A stretch of DNA of 64,000 nucleotides from Acidimicrobiales bacterium (GTDB taxonomy: Bacteria > Actinomycetota > Acidimicrobiia > Acidimicrobiales > SZUA-35). Numbering within the stretch: the first letter of the stretch is position 1; each line of letters starts with the position of its first letter. The notes under the pieces are model-generated. The model worked only from the letters and a program-made list of their open reading frames with translations, did not search any database and was not told where the DNA came from. The translations under genes were made by a program, and so were the position numbers. The stretch lies in contig JABDIY010000092.1 of assembly GCA_013003535.1 (NCBI GenBank), positions 1 through 64,000 on the forward strand. Reading direction: 5' to 3'. Below are positions 40,155-49,106 of this stretch, piece by piece.

Positions 40155-41093
40155 CTGCCGACGGAGTTGCACGGTGGTGGTGCGGTGGTCCGGGCCTTTG
40201 GAGAGGATGAGATCGGCACGAGATCGAGTGGGCAGGATGTTGTCCACCAGGTTCTTCTCGTTGATGGAAGTCCAGATTGTCGTTGCGGTGGTAAGGGCTT
40301 CTTCGTCGTTGAGATCGCTGTATCGGTGAAAATAGCTCTCGGGGTTTTGAAAAGCGGTGTCTCGAAGGGTGAAGAATCGTTGGACGTACCAGTTTCGAAT
40401 GTCTTCGAGCGAAGCGTCCACGTAAATGGAGAAGTCGAAGTAGTCCGAAACGAACACTGGGTTTTGTTCATCTATTTGACCGGTCTGAAGGACATTCAGA
40501 CCTTCAACGATCACAATATCGGGTCGACGGATAACGATTTCTTCGCTGGTCCGATCGTAGGTGAGGTGGGAATAGACCGGTGCAGTGACTTCGGGTGCCC
40601 CGGACTTGATGGCGTCGAGGAAACGAATGAGATGCCGCCGATCATAGGACTCGGGGAATCCCTTTCGGTCCATCAATCCCCGAGCTTCCAGCACGGCGTT
40701 GGGCCACAAGAATCCATCGGTAGTGATGAGATCTACCGTTGGGTGGTCTGGCCAGCGGTCGAGGAGAGCTTGCAGCACGCGGGCTGTCGTGGATTTTCCC
40801 ACCGCAACCGAACCGGCGATACCGATGACGAACGGGACCTTGTGGGGGAGTTCGCCCAAGAAGGTGGCGCTGGCTCGGTAGAGCTCTTGGGATCCGGCGA
40901 CGTAGAGGTTGAGGAGTCGGCTCATCGGAAGAAAGATCTGTTCGACCTCTGCCATATCAAGCTCGACATTGATCCCTCTGAGTCGTTCGATATCTTCGAA
41001 CGAAAGGGTCATCGGTGTGGCCGCCCGGAGGGCGCCCCACTCTCTGGCGGAAAAGCTGAGATGGAGGCTAGGCGGATCGGCGGCGTGACTCAT
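40152..41093 (-). CDS. coaA: Pantothenate kinase, type I
   Basis: A 313-residue P-loop kinase. [17 protein letters not shown] is the Walker A loop, [13 protein letters not shown] and [15 protein letters not shown] are CoaA-specific blocks. It phosphorylates pantothenate, the first and regulated step of CoA synthesis. ATG 41093 has GAGGA 6 nt upstream, and a good TTGGGT-17-TACGAT promoter lies upstream. It is divergent from glgX, and its stop codon touches the repeat array. Confidence 0.95.
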   Translation of the reverse strand: MSHAADPPSLHLSFSAREWGALRAATPMTLSFEDIERLRGINVELDMAEVEQIFLPMSRLLNLYVAGSQELYRASATFLGELPHKVPFVIGIAGSVAVGKSTTARVLQALLDRWPDHPTVDLITTDGFLWPNAVLEARGLMDRKGFPESYDRRHLIRFLDAIKSGAPEVTAPVYSHLTYDRTSEEIVIRRPDIVIVEGLNVLQTGQIDEQNPVFVSDYFDFSIYVDASLEDIRNWYVQRFFTLRDTAFQNPESYFHRYSDLNDEEALTTATTIWTSINEKNLVDNILPTRSRADLILSKGPDHRTTTVQLRRQ

Positions 41094-41117
41094 GAGTTAT
41101 CCTCATTCACGGCCCGA

Positions 41118-41146
41118 ATCGTACGGGATGAACCGCTATCACCCAA
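41118..41146 (-). promoter_or_regulatory. Sigma70-type promoter for coaA
   Basis: On the minus strand TTGGGT (41141-41146) and TACGAT (41118-41123) are separated by 17 bp. A leader with GAGGA leads to ATG 41093. This is one of the few genes here with both a -35 box and a ribosome-binding site. Confidence 0.5.
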
Positions 41147-41178
41147 GCCGAGGCTTGGTCGATAGAGAATGGTGATAG
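41136..41178. repeat. Nested inverted repeats between coaA and glgX
   Basis: Arms CTATCACC (41136-41143) and GGTGATAG (41171-41178) enclose a second perfect repeat, CCAAGCC-GA-GGCTTGG (41143-41158). The outer repeat spans the coaA -35 region and ends about 28 bp before the glgX ATG, so a regulator could act on both genes. Confidence 0.45.
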
Positions 41179-41205
41179 TTGTGACTTGCTGGAAGAGGAC
41201 CAAAC

Positions 41206-43314
41206 ATGCCTGAGATTTGGCCCGGCGTCGGGTATCCGTTGGGTGCGGTATGGACAGGATCGGGCACGAACTTCGCGGTTTTTGCCGAAGGGGCTCACGG
41301 CGTTGAGCTCTGCCTTTTCGACGATGCGGGGAGAGAAACGAAACTGGCGTTGCCAGAAGTAACCGCTCACTGTTTCCACGGCTATGTGCCGGGAATTGGC
41401 CCTGGTCAGCGGTACGGCTTCCGCGCTCACGGCCCGTGGGATCCGGGGAGCGGGTTGCGCTTCAATCCTCAGAAGCTCATGCTCGACCCCTACGCCAGGG
41501 CGATCGAAGGAGCAGTGAAGTTCAATCGTTCAGTGTTCGATCACAAGGTCGGGAATATCGACGAAATGGATATTCACGACAGCGCGGATTCAGTCCCTCG
41601 ATCCGTTGTGGTCAGCCCCTATTTCGACTGGGAAGACGATCGACCCCCGAGGACGCCGCGGCGCGACACCGTGCTTTATGAGGCTCACGTCAAGGGAATG
41701 ACCATGCGTCATCCCAAAGTGCCGAAGGAATTACAAGGAACGTACGCCGGGATGGCGCATCCGGCCATCGTTGACCACTTGGTAAATCTCGGGGTGACCG
41801 CCTTGGAATTGATGCCTGTTCATCAGTTCTTCAGCGAGAGTTTTCTGGCCGACAAGAACCTGACGAACTACTGGGGGTACGCCACGATCGGCTATCTGGC
41901 TCCTCACAATGGATATTCGGCGTGGGGCCAAAGGGGCGAGCAGGTTCAAGAGTTCAAGAGTCTTGTGAAGACCATGCACGCGGCCGGGATCGAAGTGATT
42001 CTGGACGTTGTCTACAACCACACCTGCGAAGGGAACACCTGGGGGCCGGCGTACTGTTTCAAGGGTTTGTCCAACCACAGTTACTACCGCCTGTCACCCG
42101 ACAACCCGCGCAACCACATCGATTTCACGGGTACTGGAAACACGCTCGACGTCGGTCACCCCAACGTGTTGCAGCTCATCATGGATTCTCTCCGTTATTG
42201 GGTCACCGACATGCGGGTGGATGGTTTTCGGTTCGACCTCGCCTCGGCGTTGGCTCGCGACCACGATCATGTCGACCGATTCTCGGCCTTTTTCGACATC
42301 GTCCACCAGGATCCGGTTCTGCGGACCGTGAAGCTGATTGCGGAACCGTGGGACGTTGGCGACGGCGGGTATCAAGTTGGTCGGTTCCCTCCGCTCTGGA
42401 GTGAGTGGAACGGGCAGTACCGGGATACTTTGCGGAGTTTCTGGAAAGGTGAACCGGATTCGCTTGGTAGCTTCGCCAGCCGCTTCACGGGAAGCTCGGA
42501 CCTGTATGAGAGCGATGGCCGCCACCCGTCGGCTTCGATCAACTTCATCACCTCTCACGACGGCTTCACGATGAACGATCTGGTGGCGTACAACGAACGG
42601 CACAACGAGGCAAATGGCGAGAACAACGAGGACGGCGATCGTCACAATCGTTCGTGGAACTCCGGCGTAGAAGGCCCAACCGACGATGCTGGAATCATCG
42701 AGGTTAGACAGCGTCGCGTCCGGGCAATGCTCGCCACACTGTTCCTGAGCCAGGGGGTTCCGATGCTGTTGGGTGGAGACGAGATCGGGCGGACCCAGCG
42801 GGGCAACAACAACGCGTACTGTCAGGACAACGAGTTGACATGGCTGGATTGGGAGAATGCCGACACCGATCTGTTGGAGTTCACCCGAGCGGTGATCAAG
42901 CTGAGAACGGACCACCCCGTCTTCCGGCGGCGGCGCTTCTTCGATGGCAAGCCCACCGAGGACGGCCAGGAGCTGGCTGATTTAGCTTGGATGGAGCCCA
43001 GTGGGCGGCCGATGCGTCACCGAGATTGGGTGCAGCCGCTCAACCGCGCGATCATGGTGTTCCTCAACGGTGAGGGTTTGGTTACTGAAACCCAGCGTGG
43101 TGAACCAATAGTCGACGATTCCTTCCTCATCCTCATGAACGCCAACAGTGTGCCGGTGCGGTTCACCGTCCCCGCCGAGCTGACCGACCGCTTCTGGCGC
43201 ATCGAGTTGGACACCGCTTCTCCCAAATCGCCCGATCGTCCCGTAGTGGGGAGCATTGAAGCTCAGGCGTGGTCGGTCATCATCTTGAAGGACCTTGCCC
43301 ATGAACACACCTGA
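41206..43314 (+). CDS. glgX: Glycogen debranching enzyme
   Basis: A 702-residue GH13 protein with an N-terminal CBM48 (about 1-130) and the alpha-amylase core. MRVDGFRFDLASAL holds the nucleophile Asp, KLIAEPWDVG the acid/base Glu, and FITSHDGFTMNDL the third acidic residue. It hydrolyses alpha-1,6 branches of glycogen limit dextrins. GGAAGAGG lies 7-10 nt before ATG 41206. Its end overlaps the start of glgA by 14 nt, giving a coupled glgX-glgA-glgC set. Confidence 0.95.
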   Translation: MPEIWPGVGYPLGAVWTGSGTNFAVFAEGAHGVELCLFDDAGRETKLALPEVTAHCFHGYVPGIGPGQRYGFRAHGPWDPGSGLRFNPQKLMLDPYARAIEGAVKFNRSVFDHKVGNIDEMDIHDSADSVPRSVVVSPYFDWEDDRPPRTPRRDTVLYEAHVKGMTMRHPKVPKELQGTYAGMAHPAIVDHLVNLGVTALELMPVHQFFSESFLADKNLTNYWGYATIGYLAPHNGYSAWGQRGEQVQEFKSLVKTMHAAGIEVILDVVYNHTCEGNTWGPAYCFKGLSNHSYYRLSPDNPRNHIDFTGTGNTLDVGHPNVLQLIMDSLRYWVTDMRVDGFRFDLASALARDHDHVDRFSAFFDIVHQDPVLRTVKLIAEPWDVGDGGYQVGRFPPLWSEWNGQYRDTLRSFWKGEPDSLGSFASRFTGSSDLYESDGRHPSASINFITSHDGFTMNDLVAYNERHNEANGENNEDGDRHNRSWNSGVEGPTDDAGIIEVRQRRVRAMLATLFLSQGVPMLLGGDEIGRTQRGNNNAYCQDNELTWLDWENADTDLLEFTRAVIKLRTDHPVFRRRRFFDGKPTEDGQELADLAWMEPSGRPMRHRDWVQPLNRAIMVFLNGEGLVTETQRGEPIVDDSFLILMNANSVPVRFTVPAELTDRFWRIELDTASPKSPDRPVVGSIEAQAWSVIILKDLAHEHT

Positions 43315-44737
43315 GACACACCCGCACGTTCTTTTTGCATCGGCGGAATTGGCGCCACTGGTCATGGTTGGGGGATTGGCGCTGGCCGCCAGCGGCCTCG
43401 TGAAGGAGCTGATCTCTCAGGAGGTCAATATCACGGTGGTCCTCCCGGATTATGGCGACGCCATTCTCAGCTCCAGTGGCTTCGAGGAGACCAGCAGCTG
43501 GGGCCTGGACGTACCGGACTGGTGCGGCCCCATGCGGGCGCGGCGCGGTTCGGCCCCGGAGTTCCCCGACATCATCCTGATCGACCGGCCAGGGATGGCC
43601 CGCCCTCATCCCTATGTGGATCCGCTCTCTGGCGAAGCGTGGCCCGACAACGCGGATCGATTCTTTGCCTTTAGCGCAGCCATCGCGGCGCTGTGCGCAC
43701 CGCACGATTACGGAGGGATCGCTCCCGACGTACTCCACCTCAACGATTGGCACACGGCAGCCACGGTGGGGTTCTCGGCTTCGTTGCCTCCCACCGTTCT
43801 CACTATCCACACCCTGGGATATCAGGGGGTCTGTGATGCCTGGTGGATGGGTCGTATCCCGCATCAAAGCTGGATGTTCTCGTGGTATGACGTCGCCAAC
43901 CCGCTCGCTGCGGCGATCCGGTCGGTGGAACGGATCGTTGCGGTCAGCCCGAACTATGCGGCGGAGATCCTCACCCCTGAGGCCGGCATGGGAATGGATT
44001 ACGAGTTACGGCAGAGAGGCGACGCGCTCGTCGGGATTCGAAACGGAATCGATGCAACCGTTTGGAACCCTCAGACCGATCCGATGATTCCTCGGAAGTA
44101 CAAATTCAAGAGTCGCGTACGAGGCAAGGGGGAGGCTCGGGCCAAGATGCTGGAGCGGGTTGGGTGGACCGAGACGGGCGCCGCCGTGATCGGTGTGGTA
44201 AGTCGACTGGTGGACCAAAAGGGGATCGACACGCTCATGGGCGTCGTCCCATACCTGGCTTCCATGAACGCCCGAATGGTGTTGCTCGGTTCTGGGTTAC
44301 CTCACCTGACCGAGTTGGTCCGCGGCCTGGCTGCGGACCATCCCGAGGTTCTTGCGGCCGAACTCGACGCATTTGATGAACCGTTTGCTCACCTCATTTT
44401 CGCCGGCTCTGACCTGTTCTGTATGCCCAGCCGCTTCGAGCCGTGTGGTCTCGCCCAGATGCAGGCCATGGCCTATGGCACCCCAACTGTGGCAACCGCG
44501 GTCGGCGGGCTCGTTGACACGATCGTGGATGCCGACAGAGATTTGGCCGGAGGCACGGGGTTTCTCACTATCACCAACGACCTCCCGGGCCTCGTGGACG
44601 CGCTGCACCGGGCGGTCAGAGCATGGACATCGGATCAACACTTCATCGGGATTGTGGAACGGGGGATGAGCGCGGACTGGTCCTGGACCGGCCCAGCCAC
44701 TCAGCATGTCGAGATCTACCAGGAGCTCAGTCGCTGA
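43301..44737 (+). CDS. glgA: Glycogen synthase, GT5 type, altered donor-binding motif
   Basis: A 478-residue GT5 glucosyltransferase. SRFEPCGLAQMQAMAYGTPTV is the conserved C-terminal region with the catalytic Glu (RFEPCGL), and LNDWHTA and LTIHTLGYQG are typical N-terminal blocks. The KxGGL motif that binds ADP-glucose phosphates near the N-terminus reads MVGGLALAA here, with Met22 in place of Lys and Ala in place of the following Asp. Activity with ADP-glucose may therefore be altered. AAGGAC lies about 7 nt before ATG 43301, inside the end of glgX. Confidence 0.88.
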   Translation: MNTPETHPHVLFASAELAPLVMVGGLALAASGLVKELISQEVNITVVLPDYGDAILSSSGFEETSSWGLDVPDWCGPMRARRGSAPEFPDIILIDRPGMARPHPYVDPLSGEAWPDNADRFFAFSAAIAALCAPHDYGGIAPDVLHLNDWHTAATVGFSASLPPTVLTIHTLGYQGVCDAWWMGRIPHQSWMFSWYDVANPLAAAIRSVERIVAVSPNYAAEILTPEAGMGMDYELRQRGDALVGIRNGIDATVWNPQTDPMIPRKYKFKSRVRGKGEARAKMLERVGWTETGAAVIGVVSRLVDQKGIDTLMGVVPYLASMNARMVLLGSGLPHLTELVRGLAADHPEVLAAELDAFDEPFAHLIFAGSDLFCMPSRFEPCGLAQMQAMAYGTPTVATAVGGLVDTIVDADRDLAGGTGFLTITNDLPGLVDALHRAVRAWTSDQHFIGIVERGMSADWSWTGPATQHVEIYQELSR

Positions 44738-44812
44738 CGAACTGAACATATTCGAGTAGCAGCCGACAGGTTTGAGGTGGCAAACCGCACCGAACTGGGT
44801 AAGGATGATTGC

Positions 44813-46069
44813 GTGATCGATAATGCTGCTCTTTTGGAACTTGGTTCTCGTCCACAGGTTCTCTCCATCGTTTTGGCCGGCGGCGAGGGAAAGCGATTGA
44901 TGCCGTTGACCGCGGATCGAGCAAAACCGGCGGTGCCGTTCGGTGGCCCGTATCGGCTCATCGACTTCGCTTTGTCGAACTTGGTGAACGGCGGCTACCG
45001 CAAGATCGTGGTGCTCACCCAATACAAGAGCCACTCACTCGATGTGCACATCAGCCGTACTTGGCGATTGTCCACACTGCTCGGTAGCTACGTGAGTTCG
45101 GTGCCAGCGCAGATGCGGCGCGGGCCGGAGTGGTTCCAGGGTTCCGCCGATGCACTGTTCCAGAACATGAACATCATCGACGATGAGCGTCCGCAGTACA
45201 TTTTCGTCTTCGGTGCTGACCATATATACCGCATGGATCCGCGCCAAATGTTGGACCAACATATTCGCTCCGGTGCCGGGGTTACCGTCGCTGGATTACG
45301 GGTCGACCGGTCCGAGGCCAGCGCCTTTGGTGTCATCGACCGCGAAGAATCCGGCACCCAGATCAAACAGTTTCTTGAAAAGCCCGAGGATCCTCCTGGC
45401 CTTGCCGATGATCCCAACCGAGTACTGGCATCCATGGGGAACTATGTGTTCAACACCGAGGTTCTGGTGGAGGCATTGAACGCCGACTATCAAGATTCCA
45501 CGTCTCGCCGAGACATGGGCGGCGACATCATTCCCCGTCTCGTTGGTGAAGGAGCGGCCCATGTGTATGACTACACCACCAACATCGTGCCGGGCGACGA
45601 GGAAGACCAGCGCGGGTACTGGCGAGACGTCGGCACCCTCGACGCCTTCTTCGACGCCCACATGGATCTCGTCCAGCCTCTACCGGCCTTCAGCCTCTAC
45701 AACCAGCAATGGCCAATCTTCACCATGGCGCGCTCGTTGCCGCCGGCCAAATTGGTTCGAGACGGTGTGCGTTCGCCGGACGTCTACAACACCACTGTTT
45801 CCAATGGCGCCATCCTCAGTGGCTGCACCGTGTACGAGTCGGTGATCGCCCCCAACGTCCGCGTTGCTCGTGATGCCACGCTCGAAGGGACTGTCCTTTT
45901 CGATGATGTACATGTGGGCGCGGGTGCGCAGATCAAGAATGCCATCATCGACAAGGGCGTCAACATCCCAGACGGAACGAGAATCGGTTTCGATCTGGAG
46001 GAGGACGCAGCACGATTCACCGTGTCTGACGGTGGGATCGTGGCTGTTCCCAAGCGTTATAAGTTCTGA
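44813..46069 (+). CDS. glgC: Glucose-1-phosphate adenylyltransferase
   Basis: A 418-residue nucleotidyltransferase with a C-terminal left-handed beta-helix. [16 protein letters not shown] is the pyrophosphorylase motif, [10 protein letters not shown] the substrate strand, and [18 protein letters not shown] is typical GlgC. It makes ADP-glucose for the adjacent glgA. GTG 44813 has AAGGA 7 nt upstream; GTG 44777 would add 12 residues with poorer ribosome-binding context. It is 75 bp after glgA. Confidence 0.93.
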   Translation: MIDNAALLELGSRPQVLSIVLAGGEGKRLMPLTADRAKPAVPFGGPYRLIDFALSNLVNGGYRKIVVLTQYKSHSLDVHISRTWRLSTLLGSYVSSVPAQMRRGPEWFQGSADALFQNMNIIDDERPQYIFVFGADHIYRMDPRQMLDQHIRSGAGVTVAGLRVDRSEASAFGVIDREESGTQIKQFLEKPEDPPGLADDPNRVLASMGNYVFNTEVLVEALNADYQDSTSRRDMGGDIIPRLVGEGAAHVYDYTTNIVPGDEEDQRGYWRDVGTLDAFFDAHMDLVQPLPAFSLYNQQWPIFTMARSLPPAKLVRDGVRSPDVYNTTVSNGAILSGCTVYESVIAPNVRVARDATLEGTVLFDDVHVGAGAQIKNAIIDKGVNIPDGTRIGFDLEEDAARFTVSDGGIVAVPKRYKF

Positions 46070-46080
46070 CGGGCATCGCC

Positions 46081-46689
46081 TCAGCTGGGTCGGAGTATGA
46101 GCTCCACCGCTACGGTCATCGTGGTTCCGCTCATGTCGAAAAGCGGCGGATCGATGGTCAGGGGGAACGACAGATGCAGGCCGGCGGTTGTCTGGAACAG
46201 CGAGCCGACGGACCGTATCGGTCGTTGCACGCCGTTCATTTCGATGCTCCCTTCCAACACCATGCCCGCGGGGACGGTGGGTCCAGATGTGTCCCCAACC
46301 ACGCTCGGCCGGGTGAGTACATAACGAATTGTCGAGTCGTCGCCGGCGGTCACGACGGCCGTCAAGTCGGTGAGGGCATCGGCGCTGAACCCCGCCCTGG
46401 TTGATCCGTCGACGGTTTCCCAGGTTCCGTCCAGCGAGGCCGGCATCGAGAAGGGCACGCTGCTCGTGGCGGGCGTCGGGGCAGTGGACGGTGGAGGTTC
46501 CGGGGCGGATGTGGGGGGCAATGTTGCGGCGGTCGGGGACAGGGCGGCGGAGGTTTCACGATCGGGCACGAAAAGAACCGCTCCCAATGCGCATGCGAGT
46601 GCGAAACCGAGAACCGCGAGTCCAATAGAGAACCGATCAGCTCGAAACGTCTGGCTCGGGGACGCCGTCACGGTGCTCGGACGAGTCAT
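46081..46689 (-). CDS. Exported or anchored protein with YceI-like C-terminal part
   Basis: A 202-residue protein with one N-terminal membrane segment (about 20-42), a Pro/Ala/Thr-rich linker (45-85) and a beta-rich C-terminal domain. GTWETVDGSTRAGFSAD and MVLEGSIEMNGVQRPIRS resemble the start strand and the G-x-hydrophobic-G-V-x-R-P element of YceI lipid-binding proteins, but the domain is short. ATG 46689 has GAGAGA just upstream. It is convergent with glgC. Confidence 0.68.
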   Translation of the reverse strand: MTRPSTVTASPSQTFRADRFSIGLAVLGFALACALGAVLFVPDRETSAALSPTAATLPPTSAPEPPPSTAPTPATSSVPFSMPASLDGTWETVDGSTRAGFSADALTDLTAVVTAGDDSTIRYVLTRPSVVGDTSGPTVPAGMVLEGSIEMNGVQRPIRSVGSLFQTTAGLHLSFPLTIDPPLFDMSGTTMTVAVELILRPS

Positions 46690-46732
46690 TCTCTCGTCTC
46701 TCACGGGCTCAACACTACAAGCCTTCGGTTGC

Positions 46733-46738
46733 TAGCTT
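46733..46738 (+). promoter_or_regulatory. -10 box TAGCTT for the dehydrogenase at 46746
   Basis: TAGCTT ends 7 nt before ATG 46746, with no Shine-Dalgarno sequence. Confidence 0.45.
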
Positions 46739-46745
46739 CGGTCAC

Positions 46746-47609
46746 ATGACTTCAATAGGTTTCATTGGACTAGGCGTCATGGGCTTTCCCATGGCAGGGC
46801 ATCTTCAGCAGGCGGGGCACGACGTCACCGTCTACAACCGGACGACTGCCAAGGCTCAGAGCTGGGTGGAGCACTACGGCGGCTCGCTGGCAGAGAGTCC
46901 CAAGGCGGCCAGCGCAGGCGCGGAGATTGTGATGACGATCGTCGGGAACGACGATGACGTCAGGGCCGTCGTGTTCGGCGAGGAGGGTGTGCTCGAGGGA
47001 ATCCGTGAGGGGGCCGTCCTGGTTGACCACACAACCGCTTCTGCCGACCTCGCTAGGGTGCTTCACGCAACCTGTCAGTCCCGAGGTGTTGGTTTCGTGG
47101 ACGCACCGGTCTCGGGTGGTGAAGCCGGTGCCCAGAAAGGAAAGCTGACCGTGATGTGCGGTGGCGAGCAGAACGACTTCGACGCCGTGGCAGGGGCGAT
47201 CGAGGAGTTTGCTGTTGCGGTAACTCGGATCGGTGGGTCTGGTTCGGGACAACTCTGCAAAATGGTCAATCAGCTAGCCATTGCCGGAATATTGCAAGGT
47301 CTGAGTGAGGGAATTGCTTTCGGTGTGAAAGCGGGGCTGGACATGGACGTGGTGCTGGACGTCATTTCCCAAGGTGCTGCCGGTTCGTGGCAGATGGAGA
47401 ATCGGGGCCGAACCATGGTGGCCGATGAGTTTGACTTTGGCTTCGCGGTTGATTGGATGCGGAAGGATCTCCGGATCGCCATCGATCAAGCGCACGCGGT
47501 CGGCGCCTCCGTTCCGGTCGGGGCGCTTGTCGACCAGCTGTACGCCCAGATCCAAGCGCGGGGTGGCAATCGTTGGGATACGAGCAGCCTTATTCGGCTG
47601 CTCCGGTAG
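46746..47609 (+). CDS. Beta-hydroxyacid dehydrogenase (3-hydroxyisobutyrate dehydrogenase family)
   Basis: A 287-residue NAD(P)-dependent enzyme. GFIGLGVMGFPMAGHL is the Rossmann and family signature, DAPVSGGEAGAQKGKL the substrate-binding block, and GQLCKMVNQL holds the catalytic Lys. It could oxidise 3-hydroxyisobutyrate (valine catabolism) or reduce tartronate semialdehyde; the sequence does not choose. mmsA and an aminotransferase at the right end of the window would fit valine or beta-alanine breakdown, but they are 14 kb away. Confidence 0.9.
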   Translation: MTSIGFIGLGVMGFPMAGHLQQAGHDVTVYNRTTAKAQSWVEHYGGSLAESPKAASAGAEIVMTIVGNDDDVRAVVFGEEGVLEGIREGAVLVDHTTASADLARVLHATCQSRGVGFVDAPVSGGEAGAQKGKLTVMCGGEQNDFDAVAGAIEEFAVAVTRIGGSGSGQLCKMVNQLAIAGILQGLSEGIAFGVKAGLDMDVVLDVISQGAAGSWQMENRGRTMVADEFDFGFAVDWMRKDLRIAIDQAHAVGASVPVGALVDQLYAQIQARGGNRWDTSSLIRLLR

Positions 47610-47697
47610 GTCATATGGACGAGAGAGTCGTGCCCCGGGGCCATCGACGGGTCGTGAGCTTCGAGTCCAGTCTGGCTCCCGGAGCTCACTCTCGGCG

Positions 47698-47898
47698 TTG
47701 ATTATGTCACTTCTGTGATAGATCATTGGACCTATTGCAACCCCTGGTAACACGCTGTTCACTGGTTGTTGCGGGTACCGGGAACTGATTCCTCTCGATT
47801 AAGCCACTGGCGGGCAGCGGCGATCGACTTTCAAGTTACGGATCATGTTCTCGATACTAAGGGCCCTCATCCAAGCGGATGGGGGTCCTTTATCTTTT
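47698..47898 (+). ncRNA. Candidate structured RNA or leader ending in an intrinsic terminator
   Basis: The 306 bp between the dehydrogenase and the aminotransferase hold no credible protein. A possible promoter (TTGATT at 47698, GATCAT 17 bp later) is followed by about 130 nt with paired segments such as GCAAC/GTTGC and CGACTT/AAGTTACG, then the strong terminator at 47859. GGACC at 47728 could compete for the terminator's GGTCC arm, so attenuation of the aminotransferase is possible. I match it to no known family. The 5' end is a guess. Confidence 0.3.
47859..47898 (+). terminator. Intrinsic terminator
   Basis: AAGGGCCCTCATCC (47859-47872) pairs over 14 positions, two of them G-U, with GGATGGGGGTCCTT (47877-47890) across a 4-nt loop. 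TATCTTTT follows. It lies 18 bp before the aminotransferase start. Confidence 0.85.
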
Positions 47899-47903
47899 GT
47901 TCT

Positions 47904-47909
47904 TACGAT
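47904..47909 (+). promoter_or_regulatory. -10 box TACGAT for the aminotransferase
   Basis: TACGAT lies between the terminator tail and GTG 47916, ending 6 nt before it, so the aminotransferase can be expressed independently of the upstream RNA. Confidence 0.45.
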
Positions 47910-47915
47910 GGACCC

Positions 47916-49106
47916 GTGACAACGCCCGATCCCACCTATGCCCGCCGCGGCAACATCGCACCGTTCCATGTGATGCAGGTGATGGGTGCCGCCCGCCGCC
48001 GCGAAGAGGCTGGCCATGAGATCCTCCATTTGGAGGTTGGTCAACCTTCAACGTCAGCGCCGGCGGCCGTCATCGCCGCGGCTCACGCCGCCCTTGAGAA
48101 TGATCGCCTCGGATATACCGGCGCCCTCGGATTACCCGAACTGCGTGACCGAATCAGCCGGTGGTACCGGGATCGGTACGGACTTCTCATACCGGCCGAT
48201 CGGATCGCGGTGACGACGGGGGCCTCAGGTAGCTGCGTTCTGAGCTTCTTGGCTCTCTGGGATCCCGGCGCGAACGTTGGCGTAATCGAGCCGGGGTATC
48301 CGTGCTACCGAAACGACTTGGAAGCTTTCGGCATCAATGTCGTGAGGATCCCTGTCGACGCCGCAACCGGGTTTCGCCCCACGACAGCTGATCTCGACGC
48401 CGCCGGCCCACTGGACGGGCTCGTTCTCGCTTCGCCCAACAACCCGACGGGAACCGTGCTTTCTCAACAGCATCTCGCGCCGCTGCTGAAGTGGTGTGCT
48501 GCTGGCGGCACGCAAGTCATTGTCGATGAGATCTACCACGGCCTGGTGTTCGATCAGCCGGCACCATCGGCCTTGGAGTTCGATCAAGAAGTCCTGGTGT
48601 TCAACAGCTTCAGCAAGTACTTCTCCATGACCGGGTGGCGCTTGGGCTGGGTGGTGGCGCCGGAGGCGCTCGTGCCCGCCATAGAAAGGCTTGCCCAGAA
48701 TCTCACGATCGCCCCGCCGACTCTCAGCCAGTTGGCAGGTCTGGCTGCGTTCGACTCTCTAGAGGAGTGCGAGGCCAATGTTGGCCGCTACCGGCGAAAC
48801 AGGGACAGTCTGCTCGGGGCTCTTCGCCAATCGGGATTCAGCGACATCGCGCCGGCTGACGGAGCGTTCTATGTTTGGGTAGACATTTCCCACACGGGGA
48901 AGACCGCCTCGGCCCTGTGCAAGGAATGGTTGGAGACGTTGAACCTCGCCGTTACGCCTGGTATTGACTTCGACCGAGAGCGCGGCGAATCGTTCGTGCG
49001 TCTTTCCATTGCTGGTAGCGAGCATGACATTGTGGAAGCAGGCGAGCGCATCAAAGCGTGGGCCGCAAAGGACACGGCGGCGGCAGGATCCAATGAAGCA
49101 CGCTGA
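47916..49106 (+). CDS. PLP-dependent class I aminotransferase
   Basis: A 396-residue fold-type I enzyme. SPNNPTGTV is the substrate-side motif and FNSFSKYFSMTGWRLGW carries the PLP Lys. The substrate cannot be told; relatives act on aspartate, alanine or aromatic amino acids. GTG 47916 was selected because of the -10 box TACGAT and because upstream in-frame sequence runs through the terminator. The DUF983 gene starts 14 nt before its stop. Confidence 0.9.
   Translation: MTTPDPTYARRGNIAPFHVMQVMGAARRREEAGHEILHLEVGQPSTSAPAAVIAAAHAALENDRLGYTGALGLPELRDRISRWYRDRYGLLIPADRIAVTTGASGSCVLSFLALWDPGANVGVIEPGYPCYRNDLEAFGINVVRIPVDAATGFRPTTADLDAAGPLDGLVLASPNNPTGTVLSQQHLAPLLKWCAAGGTQVIVDEIYHGLVFDQPAPSALEFDQEVLVFNSFSKYFSMTGWRLGWVVAPEALVPAIERLAQNLTIAPPTLSQLAGLAAFDSLEECEANVGRYRRNRDSLLGALRQSGFSDIAPADGAFYVWVDISHTGKTASALCKEWLETLNLAVTPGIDFDRERGESFVRLSIAGSEHDIVEAGERIKAWAAKDTAAAGSNEAR

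Noticed and set aside
47600..47688. tRNA-like segment: GCTCCGG and CCGGAGC at the ends and TTCGAGTCC inside
   Set aside because: The T-arm does not pair around TTCGAGT, no D-arm or anticodon stem forms, and the 5' arm is part of the dehydrogenase stop region. Probably coincidence.
47700..47860. T-box or amino-acid riboswitch ahead of the aminotransferase
   Set aside because: No T-box sequence and no riboswitch core that I recognise; retained only as an unassigned candidate RNA.
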